Shown here one piece after another: positions 21,641-30,237 of a stretch of 64,000 nt of DNA. The translations under genes were made by a program, and so were the position numbers. Position 1 is the stretch's first letter. The number at the start of each line of letters is the position of its first letter. The DNA comes from a virus, in the IMG/VR virus record IMGVR_UViG_3300042945_001784, positions 16,808 to 80,807 of that record. The stretch is one strand, 5' to 3'. The notes under the pieces were generated by a model. It was not told where the DNA came from, did not search any database, and saw nothing but the letters and a program-made list of their open reading frames with translations.

Positions 21641-24256
21641 GTGACGACCGCTACTCCAGAACCCAAGCCCCCTCATAAGCATCTGTCTCCAGGGCAGATC
21701 AATCTTGATCTGATTCCTGCGGATTTTCCCCTTACTCCGTTGCAAGGGAAGAAAGCTTATCTTCCGGGCTGGACTAGCGATCCAAAAACAATTGGTGAAA
21801 TCCGTAAAGAATTAGAAGAGGGACGTGCAACTGGGGTTGGTCTCCTTTGTGGACAATGGAGTAATGACCTTGCTCTGATCTTTGTTGATGTGGATGGGGA
21901 AGATGCAATCCCCGTCATCGAAGAGCTAGGTGGTGGTCCAATTAATGAGATTTTTCCTCCCACACTGACGATTACCAGTGGGAAACCGGGGAAGTTTCGT
22001 ATGTTGTTCCGGGTACCGCCAGAGCGTATCCAACAACTACCCGATAAAGCCACTATCAAAGTTGATAAGGCGCCATGGGAAATCCTTTGGAGGTCTCGGC
22101 AAGGTGCATTGATGGGTGCACACCCTGATACTGCTGGTTATTCCACAACACCACACGGTGGTTTTGAGTATGCCAAGCGGTTACCAGAAATGCCAGAGTG
22201 GCTCTATGAAGCCATTGCTCGGGCTTATCCCAGCAGCCGCTACCGAAAACGTACTTCTCCTGTTGGTGCTGTTGTAACTCAGAGCATTACTCTTAATTAC
22301 GACACAGATTCCAAATACCATCAGGAAACTGTTGTTGCAGAAGCACTTGAGTACCTCTCTGCACTATCAGAAGAACGGGCTGATGACTACGAAGAATGGC
22401 TTGCTGTTGGCATGTCTCTTCATCAGATTGATGAGTGCTTACTGGAAGCATGGATTGAATGGTCTTCTCAGTCCGATCAATTTGAAGATGGTGCCTGTGA
22501 ACGTAAGTGGTCTAGCTTTGAACGTCTTCCTGGTGGTCCAAACCCTGAGGGTGCCAGGGGTCTGAAGACGCTTCGGGCTAAAGCAAAAGAAGATGGTTAC
22601 ATTGATATGGGAGGATTTGTTGTTCCTTCCATTGATACCATCAAAAAACGTGCTGCCATGGATAACGATGGCACCGTTGAACACGATGAAAGCAATCTAT
22701 TTGCTGAGTTGTTTGGTGGCATTGAGCTGCCAGAAGACCTTTTTGGTGATGACGGTGAACTAGAACTGGTACGGATTCCTGGTCAACCGTCTCTCCCCAG
22801 TGGTAAAAAGCAGAAGGGAGCAACGCGTAACCCACCTGCTTCTGAGATTGCCAATTTTATCTCGCCAATGTTTAACAAAAATGGTTGGCGATACGACCCT
22901 AGATTTGATAGGTTTATGAAGTATGACCGCCAACGCGGTGTATGGAATGAGCAAGATCATACGAAGGATTTTAAGCATGAGGTCCAGTTTGTCCTCGGAA
23001 ACACTTCTCTCCCTGGCGGGTACACTTCTCATCTCGTTAATGATGTGTGTGCTCTGCTGGAGGGGCACCTCACCGAATACCAGTGGAATGACGATCCCTC
23101 CCGTCTTGCATTCCGTAACGGTGTCTACGATCTGGACACCAAAGAATTTTTAGAACACACTCCAGATCACTTCATTATCTGGGGTCTTGATATTGATTAC
23201 ATCCCAGAAGCTGATCCCGGTCCCATTACCGAGTGGCTTTATCGCACTCAATATGGTGATGAGGCCAGGGTTAATGTGCTGCGGGCATGGCTCCGTGCTT
23301 GTTTGGTGGGGCGCGGTAATGAAATTCAACGTTTCTTTGAAGTAATTGGTCCAGGTGGTCGAGGTAAATCCACCTTTGCCAACCTCTGCTGCGCTCTGGT
23401 TGGTAGTGGGAACTACGCTAGCACCACCCTCAACCAGTTGGAGCAAAGCCGCTTTGAGCTGTCCTCCATCAAGGGCAAGCGCCTGACACTGATCAATGAC
23501 TCGGAGCGGTATGGTGGTTCTGCTCAGACCTTCAAGGCACTGACCGGTGGTGACTCCCTTCGTTATGAAGAAAAGCTCAAGCCCATCGGTGAACCGTTTG
23601 TGTACACCGGCATGGTCATGGTAGTAGCTAATGAACCTATTCAGACCACCGATAACACCAGTGGTTTAAGCCGCCGTCGCTTAACAATTGAGTTCAATAG
23701 GCCCTTATATGACCGCAATAGTGAAGCCAAAGACATGATCAAGATTGAACATGGTCGGGTTTCAGGTCTTTGGAAGGACTATCTGCCAGGTCTTGTGAAC
23801 TGGGTGCTGGAGATGGATGAACAAACCATGCGTCAGTACCTGCTAGATACTAATGAAATGGTGCCAGCACTGCGCCGTGTTCGTAATAACATCCTGCTTA
23901 ACAGCAATAACCTAATTGAATGGCTGCAATCAGAAGTGGTTCAGGCTGATCACGTTACTGCTGTTGGTAAAAAAATTCCAAACGGCAATAAAGAAACCAA
24001 TGAACGGTATGTCAACAGTAATTATCACCTGTATCCCAGTTACTGTGAATACTGTGATGCCACAGGATCTAAAGCTGTAGGTCAGAAACGATTTATTAAC
24101 CTGCTGCTTGATTGCTGCAAAAACCAACTGGGATTGGATGACGTGCGGACCTTTAGCAAAGGTGGTAAACCCTTTGTCAAAGGACTTGCTATCCGTAACT
24201 CTGATCAGAAATTTAAAGATCTACCGACTATTCTTCCTGAAGGCAAAGAGGATTAA
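21641..24256 (+). CDS. Primase-helicase: AEP-type Prim-Pol plus SF3 helicase
   Basis: 871 residues from GTG 21641. The N-terminal Prim-Pol domain has IFVDVDGED (DxD) at about 88 and SGKPGKFRMLFRVP. A PriCT-2-like helical segment (EEWLAVGMSLHQIDE, about 250) follows, with linkers. The SF3 helicase has Walker A GPGGRGKST at about 567, Walker B-like RLTLINDSERYGG, and VVANEPI with an arginine segment GLSRRRLTIEFN. It primes and unwinds DNA for the family A polymerase. The 120 bases upstream contain no gene and no clear promoter. Confidence 0.92.
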   Translation: MTTATPEPKPPHKHLSPGQINLDLIPADFPLTPLQGKKAYLPGWTSDPKTIGEIRKELEEGRATGVGLLCGQWSNDLALIFVDVDGEDAIPVIEELGGGPINEIFPPTLTITSGKPGKFRMLFRVPPERIQQLPDKATIKVDKAPWEILWRSRQGALMGAHPDTAGYSTTPHGGFEYAKRLPEMPEWLYEAIARAYPSSRYRKRTSPVGAVVTQSITLNYDTDSKYHQETVVAEALEYLSALSEERADDYEEWLAVGMSLHQIDECLLEAWIEWSSQSDQFEDGACERKWSSFERLPGGPNPEGARGLKTLRAKAKEDGYIDMGGFVVPSIDTIKKRAAMDNDGTVEHDESNLFAELFGGIELPEDLFGDDGELELVRIPGQPSLPSGKKQKGATRNPPASEIANFISPMFNKNGWRYDPRFDRFMKYDRQRGVWNEQDHTKDFKHEVQFVLGNTSLPGGYTSHLVNDVCALLEGHLTEYQWNDDPSRLAFRNGVYDLDTKEFLEHTPDHFIIWGLDIDYIPEADPGPITEWLYRTQYGDEARVNVLRAWLRACLVGRGNEIQRFFEVIGPGGRGKSTFANLCCALVGSGNYASTTLNQLEQSRFELSSIKGKRLTLINDSERYGGSAQTFKALTGGDSLRYEEKLKPIGEPFVYTGMVMVVANEPIQTTDNTSGLSRRRLTIEFNRPLYDRNSEAKDMIKIEHGRVSGLWKDYLPGLVNWVLEMDEQTMRQYLLDTNEMVPALRRVRNNILLNSNNLIEWLQSEVVQADHVTAVGKKIPNGNKETNERYVNSNYHLYPSYCEYCDATGSKAVGQKRFINLLLDCCKNQLGLDDVRTFSKGGKPFVKGLAIRNSDQKFKDLPTILPEGKED

Positions 24257-24408
24257 TCCTTTTTGCACTTACAGGTGTCGCACTTCTTACACCAGGTTTT
24301 GTCGCCAGGAATGACTTCGGTTCCGTAATCGAAGTCATCATAATCTGGTTGGTTGCGGAGCCAACGTGCAAACTCCTCAATGTATTTCTTGATGAGTTGT
24401 GTTGGCAT
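24253..24408 (-). CDS. Small protein with Cys-rich C-terminus
   Basis: 51 residues from ATG 24408 to TAA at 24253-24255: MPTQLIKKYIEEFARWLRNQ, an acidic DYDDFDYGTE middle, and CKKCDTCKCKKD at the end, a possible metal-binding knuckle. It starts two bases before the stop of the upstream minus-strand gene and ends over the last codons of the primase-helicase. It is probably part of the small minus-strand structural group 24.3-25.6 kb. Function unknown. Confidence 0.6.
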   Translation of the reverse strand: MPTQLIKKYIEEFARWLRNQPDYDDFDYGTEVIPGDKTWCKKCDTCKCKKD

Positions 24409-24410
24409 GA

Positions 24411-24734
24411 TCAAAGAAAACTGGGTAGTTGAGGTCCTTTGGGACCGGTAGGTCTAGGAGGCATCAACGGTTTAAAACCACGCTCCATTAATTGATCCAT
24501 GTAAGGAGAATCAATATGGGGAGTTTTAAGGATCGCATTAGGCGGAGAGTAGCGAATTGTACGAGACACTAAAGGACCACCTTGTTCTTGTTCATATTCC
24601 TGACGTACTCCTAAATCTGGAATACCTTCACCGGCTTGGCTGTAGTCTTGCATACCACTAACGTACTGCTGCAAAAAACCAATGGTGTTTTTGTCCCCAC
24701 CTAATTTCGTGGGGAAATCACTGTCCATCATCAT
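24411..24734 (-). CDS. Virion-associated candidate
   Basis: 107 residues (three consecutive Met codons at the start). Pro/Gly/Gln-rich, with PTKLGGDKNTIGFLQQYVSG near the N-terminus and PPRPTGPKGPQLPSFL at the end. It resembles the other proline- and glycine-rich proteins of the virion block at 45-64 kb in composition. It lies between two co-oriented genes with 2-base gaps. Structural role inferred. Confidence 0.6.
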   Translation of the reverse strand: MMMDSDFPTKLGGDKNTIGFLQQYVSGMQDYSQAGEGIPDLGVRQEYEQEQGGPLVSRTIRYSPPNAILKTPHIDSPYMDQLMERGFKPLMPPRPTGPKGPQLPSFL

Positions 24735-24736
24735 GA

Positions 24737-25621
24737 TTAGATCAGCCCCAGGCGGAAGGCACGGGTCAGGTTCTGTGCTCGCTCACTTGCACTAGCGCCT
24801 GCTGTCGTTGCTTTGTCAGCTTGAGCAGCAGTTGCTTCTTGCTGTGCTGCTTGAGCTGCTAACGGGTTCAAGGTTTCCATGGTTGGACCCATCTCACCTT
24901 GAGCACGGGTACCAAAATCACCCATCTGGTACTCCTCTACCGGAGCAAACGTAGCTGCATAACCCTTGGTATCTGGGAATGTTGCAGCCAGTAACGGGTT
25001 AAAGGCACCAATAGCACCACCAGCTTGAGCCATTGGAGTCTTGCCGTACTTCTCCATCCAGATCTTCATGCCAAGATCTTCTGCTTCTTCTTGCTTCTTC
25101 TGATTGATCAGGTTTTGGTACTGCGCCATCTGCGACTTGTACTCATCACCTTGTGAATAATCAACAGTACCAGCAGGAGTTAATCCTTTAACAATCGCAG
25201 TAGGTTGGACAGTTCCAGCTGGAATCGTTGTTGGCTTTTCAGGTACAACAAACGGTTCTGTTTTGCTGCCTGGAGGCATTACACGGCCAAGAAGAGATTG
25301 ATCTGCTTCAATTGCGTCTAACTCTTGAGCATTTGCACCACGAGCAAGTTTGTTAAATAAATTTCCAGCCTGCTGTAAACCATATTGCAAACCAGTTTCA
25401 GGTCGCCCTGGAACACCAGCTAAACCTGCTAACTGTTTCATACCATATTCCAAACCACTTTGTTGATTGCGGTCAGGACGAACACCCAACAAACTCAATC
25501 CATATTCATAACCAGTCTGCGGCTGATTGGCTGCAGCAAGAGCAGCAGAATAATCTTTATATAGTTTTCCATCATCACCTTTATAGTAAGTTTTACCACT
25601 GCGTTTAACGTACTGGCCCAC
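24737..25621 (-). CDS. Virion-associated protein with short internal repeats
   Basis: 294 residues. Starts MGQYVKRSGKTYYKGDDGKL; then three repeats TGYEYGLSLLG, SGLEYGMKQLAG and TGLQYGLQQAG. The C-terminal third is Ala/Gln/Thr-rich (LAAQAAQQEATAAQADKATT). The composition matches internal or tail-associated virion proteins elsewhere in the window. It is isolated on the minus strand among early genes, which is unusual. Role inferred. Confidence 0.65.
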   Translation of the reverse strand: MGQYVKRSGKTYYKGDDGKLYKDYSAALAAANQPQTGYEYGLSLLGVRPDRNQQSGLEYGMKQLAGLAGVPGRPETGLQYGLQQAGNLFNKLARGANAQELDAIEADQSLLGRVMPPGSKTEPFVVPEKPTTIPAGTVQPTAIVKGLTPAGTVDYSQGDEYKSQMAQYQNLINQKKQEEAEDLGMKIWMEKYGKTPMAQAGGAIGAFNPLLAATFPDTKGYAATFAPVEEYQMGDFGTRAQGEMGPTMETLNPLAAQAAQQEATAAQADKATTAGASASERAQNLTRAFRLGLI

Positions 25622-25675
25622 GGCAATAAAGAAATCCTTTCTTACAATAGTAACACCGGGACACAGGATCTATCA

Positions 25676-25864
25676 ATGCAAATTATTCAAACCTTTCCAA
25701 AGGGTACGACTATTGAATTAGGTGAAGATTCTCATGGCAATCAAGTTCATCGTGTCTGTACTGCTGGTGGCTCAATGTGTCGTTTTGTTGAACCTTATCA
25801 TTGTGCGTTAGTCTATGCAGAACAATTTGAAGAGTGGTATTCACATAGGCCAGAACAACCGTAA
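25676..25864 (+). CDS. Small hypothetical protein
   Basis: 62 residues: MQIIQTFPKGTTIELGEDSH, then VCTAGGSMCRFVEPYHCALVY. A small beta-rich protein with three Cys. A TACAAT hexamer about 25 bases before it may be its -10. It precedes a 335-base non-coding stretch. Function unknown. Confidence 0.55.
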   Translation: MQIIQTFPKGTTIELGEDSHGNQVHRVCTAGGSMCRFVEPYHCALVYAEQFEEWYSHRPEQP

Positions 25865-25946
25865 TTTTTGCTGACATTGAAATTAGGGAGAACAACTGTA
25901 CTGTTTCTAGATCCTCCAGATCCGCTGCCGCCAGGGGCTTCTCTGG

Positions 25947-26069
25947 AGCTGTTCTGCGAACGGACGTTTTCATGTGTTATTTCCGGTATTTACTACGGGA
26001 TGAGTTTTTAGCTGTTCTCAAGTGTCCGTCATAAGGACGCGTACTTGGAACGGACGCATTAGAACAGCT
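25947..26069. repeat. Cluster of operator- or iteron-like repeats in a non-coding region
   Basis: The 335 bases between 25864 and 26200 hold no gene. AGCTGTTCT-N5-GTCCGT occurs at 26010-26029 and, inverted, at 26050-26069 (ACGGAC-N5-AGAACAGCT). A mixed copy AGCTGTTCT-N4-ACGGAC lies at 25947-25965. Related pieces are at 25889-25909 (AGAACA...TGTTTC) and 26111-26120 (GCATCCGTTC). All lie upstream of the promoter at 26144. This arrangement suits a repressor operator or replication iterons. Confidence 0.6.
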
Positions 26070-26143
26070 AGCTACTACTCTCTAAGAATATTTAGGGTTT
26101 TAAGAGCAAAAGCATCCGTTCGTTTGGCAATCTTTAAAACCCC

Positions 26144-26172
26144 TTGACTCGCAAGGGATCTGACCCTATCCT
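26144..26172 (+). promoter_or_regulatory. Sigma-70-type promoter TTGACT-N17-TATCCT
   Basis: TTGACT (26144-26149) and TATCCT (26167-26172) are spaced by 17 bases. Transcription would begin near 26180, 20 bases before the GTG at 26200. The repeat cluster at 25947-26069 lies just upstream, so the promoter may be regulated by a protein binding there. Confidence 0.6.
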
Positions 26173-26199
26173 AAAGGTGTCCCTAAAACCTCCCCTACT

Positions 26200-26706
26200 G
26201 TGGATTACCTGCAGTTTTTTAGAGATGAGTACCTAACAGAACAAGACCTCGTTGCTTTTGCTACTACTCTCAAGCTGTGTCAAGATGGAATCGGATTGAG
26301 TCCGTGTTGGTGCCTGAAAAAACTGGACCACCCTGGCCTGAAACACTTCTCTACGTCCCACCGATTCAGGCCACAGTTCAAGGGACGGGATGCCCGAGTG
26401 CTGGCGATGGCCCTTGTGAATCAGTTCATGCCAGAGGAGGGAGCGGTCGTTGTGCGGCGGCACATCTGCAAATCACAGCACTGCATCAACCCGTCCCACT
26501 ACTACTTCGGCACACTGAAGGATGTGAAGCTGGAGCACGCCAAAAGAAAAGGAGTTGACATCAGCCCAGTGGTGGTGACAGAAATACGGTCTAAGCGTGA
26601 GTCTGATAAGACCACGTGGACGTATCAGAAGCTGGGCAAGTTCTACAAACTCCCCTACCATGTCATCAGACGCATCTGCACGGAGAACGCTTACGCCAAT
26701 GGCTGA
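26200..26706 (+). CDS. His-Me finger (HNH-type) endonuclease with C-terminal HTH
   Basis: 168 residues from GTG 26200. VVRRHICKSQHCINPSHYYF (about 87-107) with GT after it is the HNH/His-Me finger core with its Cys/His zinc ligands. The C-terminal TTWTYQKLGKFYKLPYHVIR looks like a DNA-binding helix-turn-helix, as in homing-type nucleases. It probably nicks or cuts DNA; it may be a mobile free-standing endonuclease. It is the first gene behind the promoter at 26144. Confidence 0.75.
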   Translation: MDYLQFFRDEYLTEQDLVAFATTLKLCQDGIGLSPCWCLKKLDHPGLKHFSTSHRFRPQFKGRDARVLAMALVNQFMPEEGAVVVRRHICKSQHCINPSHYYFGTLKDVKLEHAKRKGVDISPVVVTEIRSKRESDKTTWTYQKLGKFYKLPYHVIRRICTENAYANG

Positions 26707-27310
26707 CCTTGATGGCATCCTTAGTCAAAACCTGGATTCAATCCTGAAGCCAGATAACAAGTTTGAAAACCAGGTCAAGAAGATCCATCAGGAGACCGCT
26801 AACAAGTACTGCCTATGGCACCGCAACGGAGAGCCCACCCATTGGAACAACTTTGGACTCATGGGAGAATGCCGAGATTGCTTAGCAGAGATCCAGAGGG
26901 GGCGCTGCACTGTTGATGTTTGTAACTTTGAACTGGATACCTACTGGACTGTTCGTAACTTTTGGTTAAAGGTAGACATCAAAGGACCAGATGAGTGCTG
27001 GCCGTGGATGGGAGCAACGCGCCGTAACAACCAAGAGACCGTTGCATACATGCCAAGCCCTTTCCATTCCGCTAAAACACAGTCTGCCTCCAGGGTTGCA
27101 TTCTGGTTATCCCGTGGCTACACAGGGAAATATCGTGTGTTCCACCAAGAAGGTTGTGATGTTCTGTGCTGTAACCCCTTACATCTGCGTATAAAGGAGT
27201 TAGCATCAGTACCTGAACCAACTGAAATCACAACCATAAATCTGAGCTATGGCAACATCTTTGACCGAGCAAAAACCAATGCAGAAGCGGAGTCAAGTAC
27301 TCCCGAGTAA
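26699..27310 (+). CDS. His-Me finger (HNH-type) endonuclease
   Basis: 203 residues from ATG 26699, overlapping the previous gene. CLWHRNGEPTHWN and CRDCLAEIQRGRC near the N-terminus form a Cys/His cluster. The nuclease core is ECWPWMGATRRNN, SRVAFWLSRGYTG, then VFHQEGCDVLCCNPLHLRI, the usual CW.W.G / RvAw / H..CdN..CcNP.HL order. Two such genes side by side may have come in together or by duplication. Confidence 0.75.
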   Translation: MADLDGILSQNLDSILKPDNKFENQVKKIHQETANKYCLWHRNGEPTHWNNFGLMGECRDCLAEIQRGRCTVDVCNFELDTYWTVRNFWLKVDIKGPDECWPWMGATRRNNQETVAYMPSPFHSAKTQSASRVAFWLSRGYTGKYRVFHQEGCDVLCCNPLHLRIKELASVPEPTEITTINLSYGNIFDRAKTNAEAESSTPE

Positions 27311-27590
27311 TTTCCACCAAGAAGAAAAGCAGTACGCAGGCTTCATCACCATTGGTGGAGAAGCACATGTCACTGCTTGGTTTGAAACCAAGGAGGAAGC
27401 TGAGTTGGAGTTGCGTTGTCTGGAGAAATCCCTAAGCTATGAACTGATTGAAACAGTGGAGATGGAAGGGATGTATCCAGAACGCGCTAGAATCATTGAA
27501 GAATTGTATCAAGCCAGTGGCCGTACCAACGGTTTATACACAGGCTTAAACATGTCTGATGTCAAGATTTCTAGCAACGCTGCCAGTTAA
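27249..27590 (+). CDS. Hypothetical protein
   Basis: 113 residues from ATG 27249, overlapping the nuclease gene; an in-frame ATG at 27279 (MQKRSQVLP) is an alternative. The middle FITIGGEAHVTAWFETKEEA and LELRCLEKSLSYELIETVEM look like a small alpha/beta fold. It overlaps the start of the next gene by 32 bases. No family is recognised. Confidence 0.6.
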   Translation: MATSLTEQKPMQKRSQVLPSNFHQEEKQYAGFITIGGEAHVTAWFETKEEAELELRCLEKSLSYELIETVEMEGMYPERARIIEELYQASGRTNGLYTGLNMSDVKISSNAAS

Positions 27591-28236
27591 CCTGGGTTTT
27601 GTTAACTTAGGAACAGTCGAATCCTATCCAACTGGAGGCACAGGTCCTACTGCTTATGGTCCTACATCGTACTACGGCAGTGATCCATTGCCTCCACGCT
27701 TGGGAGATTCTATTAATAACCCTGTTAATTTGGGGAATCTCACGGCTATATATCGCACGATAAACATTTCTAATTCTCACGGTGGATTAAGTCGGCAACA
27801 AAGTACATTTTATTCTTTCAACTTAATTACATCACGATCTATTAAAGTTACTCAAAACTATAGTCAGTTTGCTACTACACAGCAGACTAATCGTAATACT
27901 CTGATATCTTTTTATAAAGTAGAAGATGGCAATCATCGTCGTGAATTGCCTATTAATGATCAGGGTTATGTTGTTGAAGAAGCATCAGTAGAAAATGGTG
28001 ACCAAGAAAATCCAAATGTATGGTCAGACTATCCACCAGTACAACTTTCTAAAGGAACGTATATCTTTCTAATTACCAATGATATTCGTTATCTAGAAAC
28101 AACTTACTCTATTTCTCTAGAAGCTTTTATTTCAGATTGGAGATTTGTTGCAGAATTTGTTGAAGAATCATTAGATTTTGGTACTGTAACACAACCTGTG
28201 CAAGCAACTTTGGACTTTGGATCGGTTACAAGTTGA
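27559..28236 (+). CDS. Beta-rich virion or adhesion protein
   Basis: 225 residues. After a short start (MSRFLATLPVNLGFVNLG), a central beta domain has STFYSFNLITSRSIKVTQNY, TLISFYKVEDGNHRRELPI and VQLSKGTYIFLITNDIRYLE, resembling bacterial pre-peptidase C-terminal or Ca-binding beta domains. The end repeats LDFGTVTQPVQATLDFGSV, a short repeat seen in some cyanophage virion proteins. Likely on the particle surface. It lies on the plus strand, away from the main virion block. Confidence 0.65.
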   Translation: MSRFLATLPVNLGFVNLGTVESYPTGGTGPTAYGPTSYYGSDPLPPRLGDSINNPVNLGNLTAIYRTINISNSHGGLSRQQSTFYSFNLITSRSIKVTQNYSQFATTQQTNRNTLISFYKVEDGNHRRELPINDQGYVVEEASVENGDQENPNVWSDYPPVQLSKGTYIFLITNDIRYLETTYSISLEAFISDWRFVAEFVEESLDFGTVTQPVQATLDFGSVTS

Positions 28237-28281
28237 TTGTCCTGAGGAATCTGCTAATCTAAATACAGTTACCTAGGTATC

Positions 28282-28485
28282 ATGAAGACAGTTACCCTCA
28301 AAGAATTTGAGAATAACTTTGATGTTTTCATGGATGACATTATTGAAAATGGTCGTCACTATAAAATTACCTATGGTGACAACAAAGCTGTCATGATGAT
28401 TCCTTATGCTGAATATGAACTACTTCTAGATACTTATAAAGATTGGGTAGAAGAAACTAAAGATTCTATAGAAGAAACTTTTTAA
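28282..28485 (+). CDS. Phd/YefM-type antitoxin-like protein
   Basis: 67 residues. MKTVTLKEFENNFDVFMDDI and GRHYKITYGDNKAVMMIPYA, EYELL match the Phd/YefM fold (N-terminal DNA-binding beta-alpha unit, C-terminal tail). Such proteins repress their own operon and neutralise a toxin. No toxin gene is adjacent on either side, so it may counter a host toxin or act only as a regulator. Similar lone copies occur in cyanophages. Confidence 0.8.
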   Translation: MKTVTLKEFENNFDVFMDDIIENGRHYKITYGDNKAVMMIPYAEYELLLDTYKDWVEETKDSIEETF

Positions 28486-28928
28486 TTATCTCCTGTTCTA
28501 TCGTAGTATGTAGGACTATTAAATTTATTGCTAATATATCTTGGCTCTGATCTCTTAATAGCTTCATTATAAACTTCTCTACTATCCTCGTTTTTATTTT
28601 CTTCTTTCTCTTCGGAAGTTTTAAACATTCCGCTTGTTTTTGCAGCTTGAACCAAACCAGATAAATCGTAGGGCTCTTCAACTTTACCCGGTTGAATAGT
28701 CCTGCCAGCATTTGTTACCATCGGGCTATACGTTGGTGTACGTCCATAAGATGCCATTGTTCGATTAACCATATCTTGATATGTGCTTCTTTCTTGTAAA
28801 GCTCTTTGACCGTAGTACCCAGCTATATCTCCTAGTTTTGTCAAGTATTCAGGAGACGCCCACTCCCGGACTATGACTGGATCTGGATTTTTAATAGTCG
28901 TTGTGGTTGTAGGAGCACGTGAGCCCAT
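28482..28928 (-). CDS. Virion-associated candidate
   Basis: 148 residues. It begins MGSRAPTTTTTIKNPDPVI, with a helix (YLTKLGDIAGYYGQRALQER) and a charged Lys/Glu/Asn stretch (KTSEEKEENKNEDSREVY). Composition and orientation match the minus-strand structural genes; it is alone among plus-strand genes. Its stop overlaps the end of the antitoxin gene. Role inferred from orientation only. Confidence 0.6.
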   Translation of the reverse strand: MGSRAPTTTTTIKNPDPVIVREWASPEYLTKLGDIAGYYGQRALQERSTYQDMVNRTMASYGRTPTYSPMVTNAGRTIQPGKVEEPYDLSGLVQAAKTSGMFKTSEEKEENKNEDSREVYNEAIKRSEPRYISNKFNSPTYYDRTGDN

Positions 28929-28988
28929 TGCAAACTTTTACTTCAGCTTGACTTCTATACTTACTCTATCGGCAATAAACCTGTAAGC

Positions 28989-29327
28989 ATGGGGCACCAG
29001 CTGAAAACCTGCAATGACCAGGGCAAAGATCAAGATCAGCTCAGCGTAGGTAATGGGTCGTTTCATAGGTACAGTCCTTTTACTGAGGATTTTAAAGAGT
29101 TGCTCAAGGCAATGTCCACTAAGACGATGTTATCACTAATGTCAACCCAACAGAAAAACTTTGCAAACTCTTTATGGGAAGCTTCTAACTTTGGTGGTAG
29201 GCCCAAGCCAGGAGACCTAAAGCACGTGGAACCTAAACGAGATTACTATGAGTTAGTTCTGATGATGGAACATCAACGACAGTGGGAGGAGAAGCAGCGT
29301 TATTGCAGGCAGGCAAAAAGTTGTTAA
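28989..29327 (+). CDS. Hypothetical protein
   Basis: 112 residues from ATG 28989; a shorter form may start at the ATG within KAMSTKTM. The part after about residue 30 is helical and charged (MSTQQKNFANSLWEASNFGG, LKHVEPKRDYYELVLMMEHQ, RQWEEKQRYCRQ). The first 25 residues look less protein-like. Function unknown. Confidence 0.5.
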   Translation: MGHQLKTCNDQGKDQDQLSVGNGSFHRYSPFTEDFKELLKAMSTKTMLSLMSTQQKNFANSLWEASNFGGRPKPGDLKHVEPKRDYYELVLMMEHQRQWEEKQRYCRQAKSC

Positions 29328-29351
29328 GCTGTAGCAAAACAACCTTTATAA

Positions 29352-29924
29352 ATGAGCTATCGCTTTGCCGACCTTGATATTGATCTTGTAACTACAGACA
29401 ACTATAAAGAAATCTTGAAACCTTCTTTAGCGGAACAGGTAACACCTTTTATGCCGCCAGAAGGAAGTTTTGAAACAGCAGATCTTAAACGATATTTGGA
29501 ACTGGTTAAGAGCTATGAGGTAAATACGACTGATCTAATTCACGGCTTATCACTGGCTGATCAAATCAGGATTACATTCAGTGATATGAAACCGGCAACA
29601 ATCTGTGAAAAGTTTCCCGACATTGACTTGGCAACAAAACGGCGATATCGTTGTGTAGCTGAATATCTTATACGCCAGCAGGAGTTAGCTAAACTCAAAG
29701 ACGAGAATGGCAAACTCATTAAGAAACTAGGCAACATGGGAAAGATGGTTGTCATCTATGAACCATTGCCTAAAATCTGCAAAACCCTACAACAAACCGG
29801 ACTCGGACAATTTATTAAAGATGAGCGACAGGCGGCAAAGGTTAATCAACGGTCTCCTCTCAACAGCCAAAACTGGTGGGGAGAAGAAGATGGCACAACT
29901 TGTGATCGAGAGGATCTGTGCTGA
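29352..29924 (+). CDS. Hypothetical helical protein
   Basis: 190 residues: MSYRFADLDIDLVTTDNYKE, LKRYLELVKSYEVNTTDLIH, then a long basic helix (RYRCVAEYLIRQQELAKLKD). The last 35 residues overlap the next gene and are less regular. It lies in an accessory plus-strand run. No family is recognised. Confidence 0.6.
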   Translation: MSYRFADLDIDLVTTDNYKEILKPSLAEQVTPFMPPEGSFETADLKRYLELVKSYEVNTTDLIHGLSLADQIRITFSDMKPATICEKFPDIDLATKRRYRCVAEYLIRQQELAKLKDENGKLIKKLGNMGKMVVIYEPLPKICKTLQQTGLGQFIKDERQAAKVNQRSPLNSQNWWGEEDGTTCDREDLC

Positions 29925-30237
29925 TATGTGTGACTTCTATGAGAAGTTTTACGCTAATGAAGGTCCCGGCGCCATGGTGTATGTGCCTGGCACAAAAAAC
30001 CCAGAGGACTCAATGTTCTATCTGACAGTTCCAGCATTGATTCAGGCTCAGTCTGATTTTCGCTCCAGAGAAATGGAAGGTCCTGCTGAAATCATGCAAA
30101 AAGCTATTGCCCGTGCAGAAGCTGTTGATCCAGCAAAAGAAGGTGTCTTCATTCTTCAAGATGCAAAACAAATGTCACTGATCTGTTACAAACGCGATCA
30201 ACCATTGCCGTTTGCAGAGCTGCCAGAAGATGCATAG
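29821..30237 (+). CDS. Hypothetical protein
   Basis: 138 residues from ATG 29821 (MSDRRQRLINGLLST), inside the 3' end of the previous gene. The core (DFYEKFYANEGPGAMVYVPG, TVPALIQAQSDFRSREMEGP, GVFILQDAKQMSLICYKRD) looks like a compact alpha/beta domain. Its stop is overlapped by the methyltransferase-like gene. Function unknown. Confidence 0.65.
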   Translation: MSDRRQRLINGLLSTAKTGGEKKMAQLVIERICADMCDFYEKFYANEGPGAMVYVPGTKNPEDSMFYLTVPALIQAQSDFRSREMEGPAEIMQKAIARAEAVDPAKEGVFILQDAKQMSLICYKRDQPLPFAELPEDA

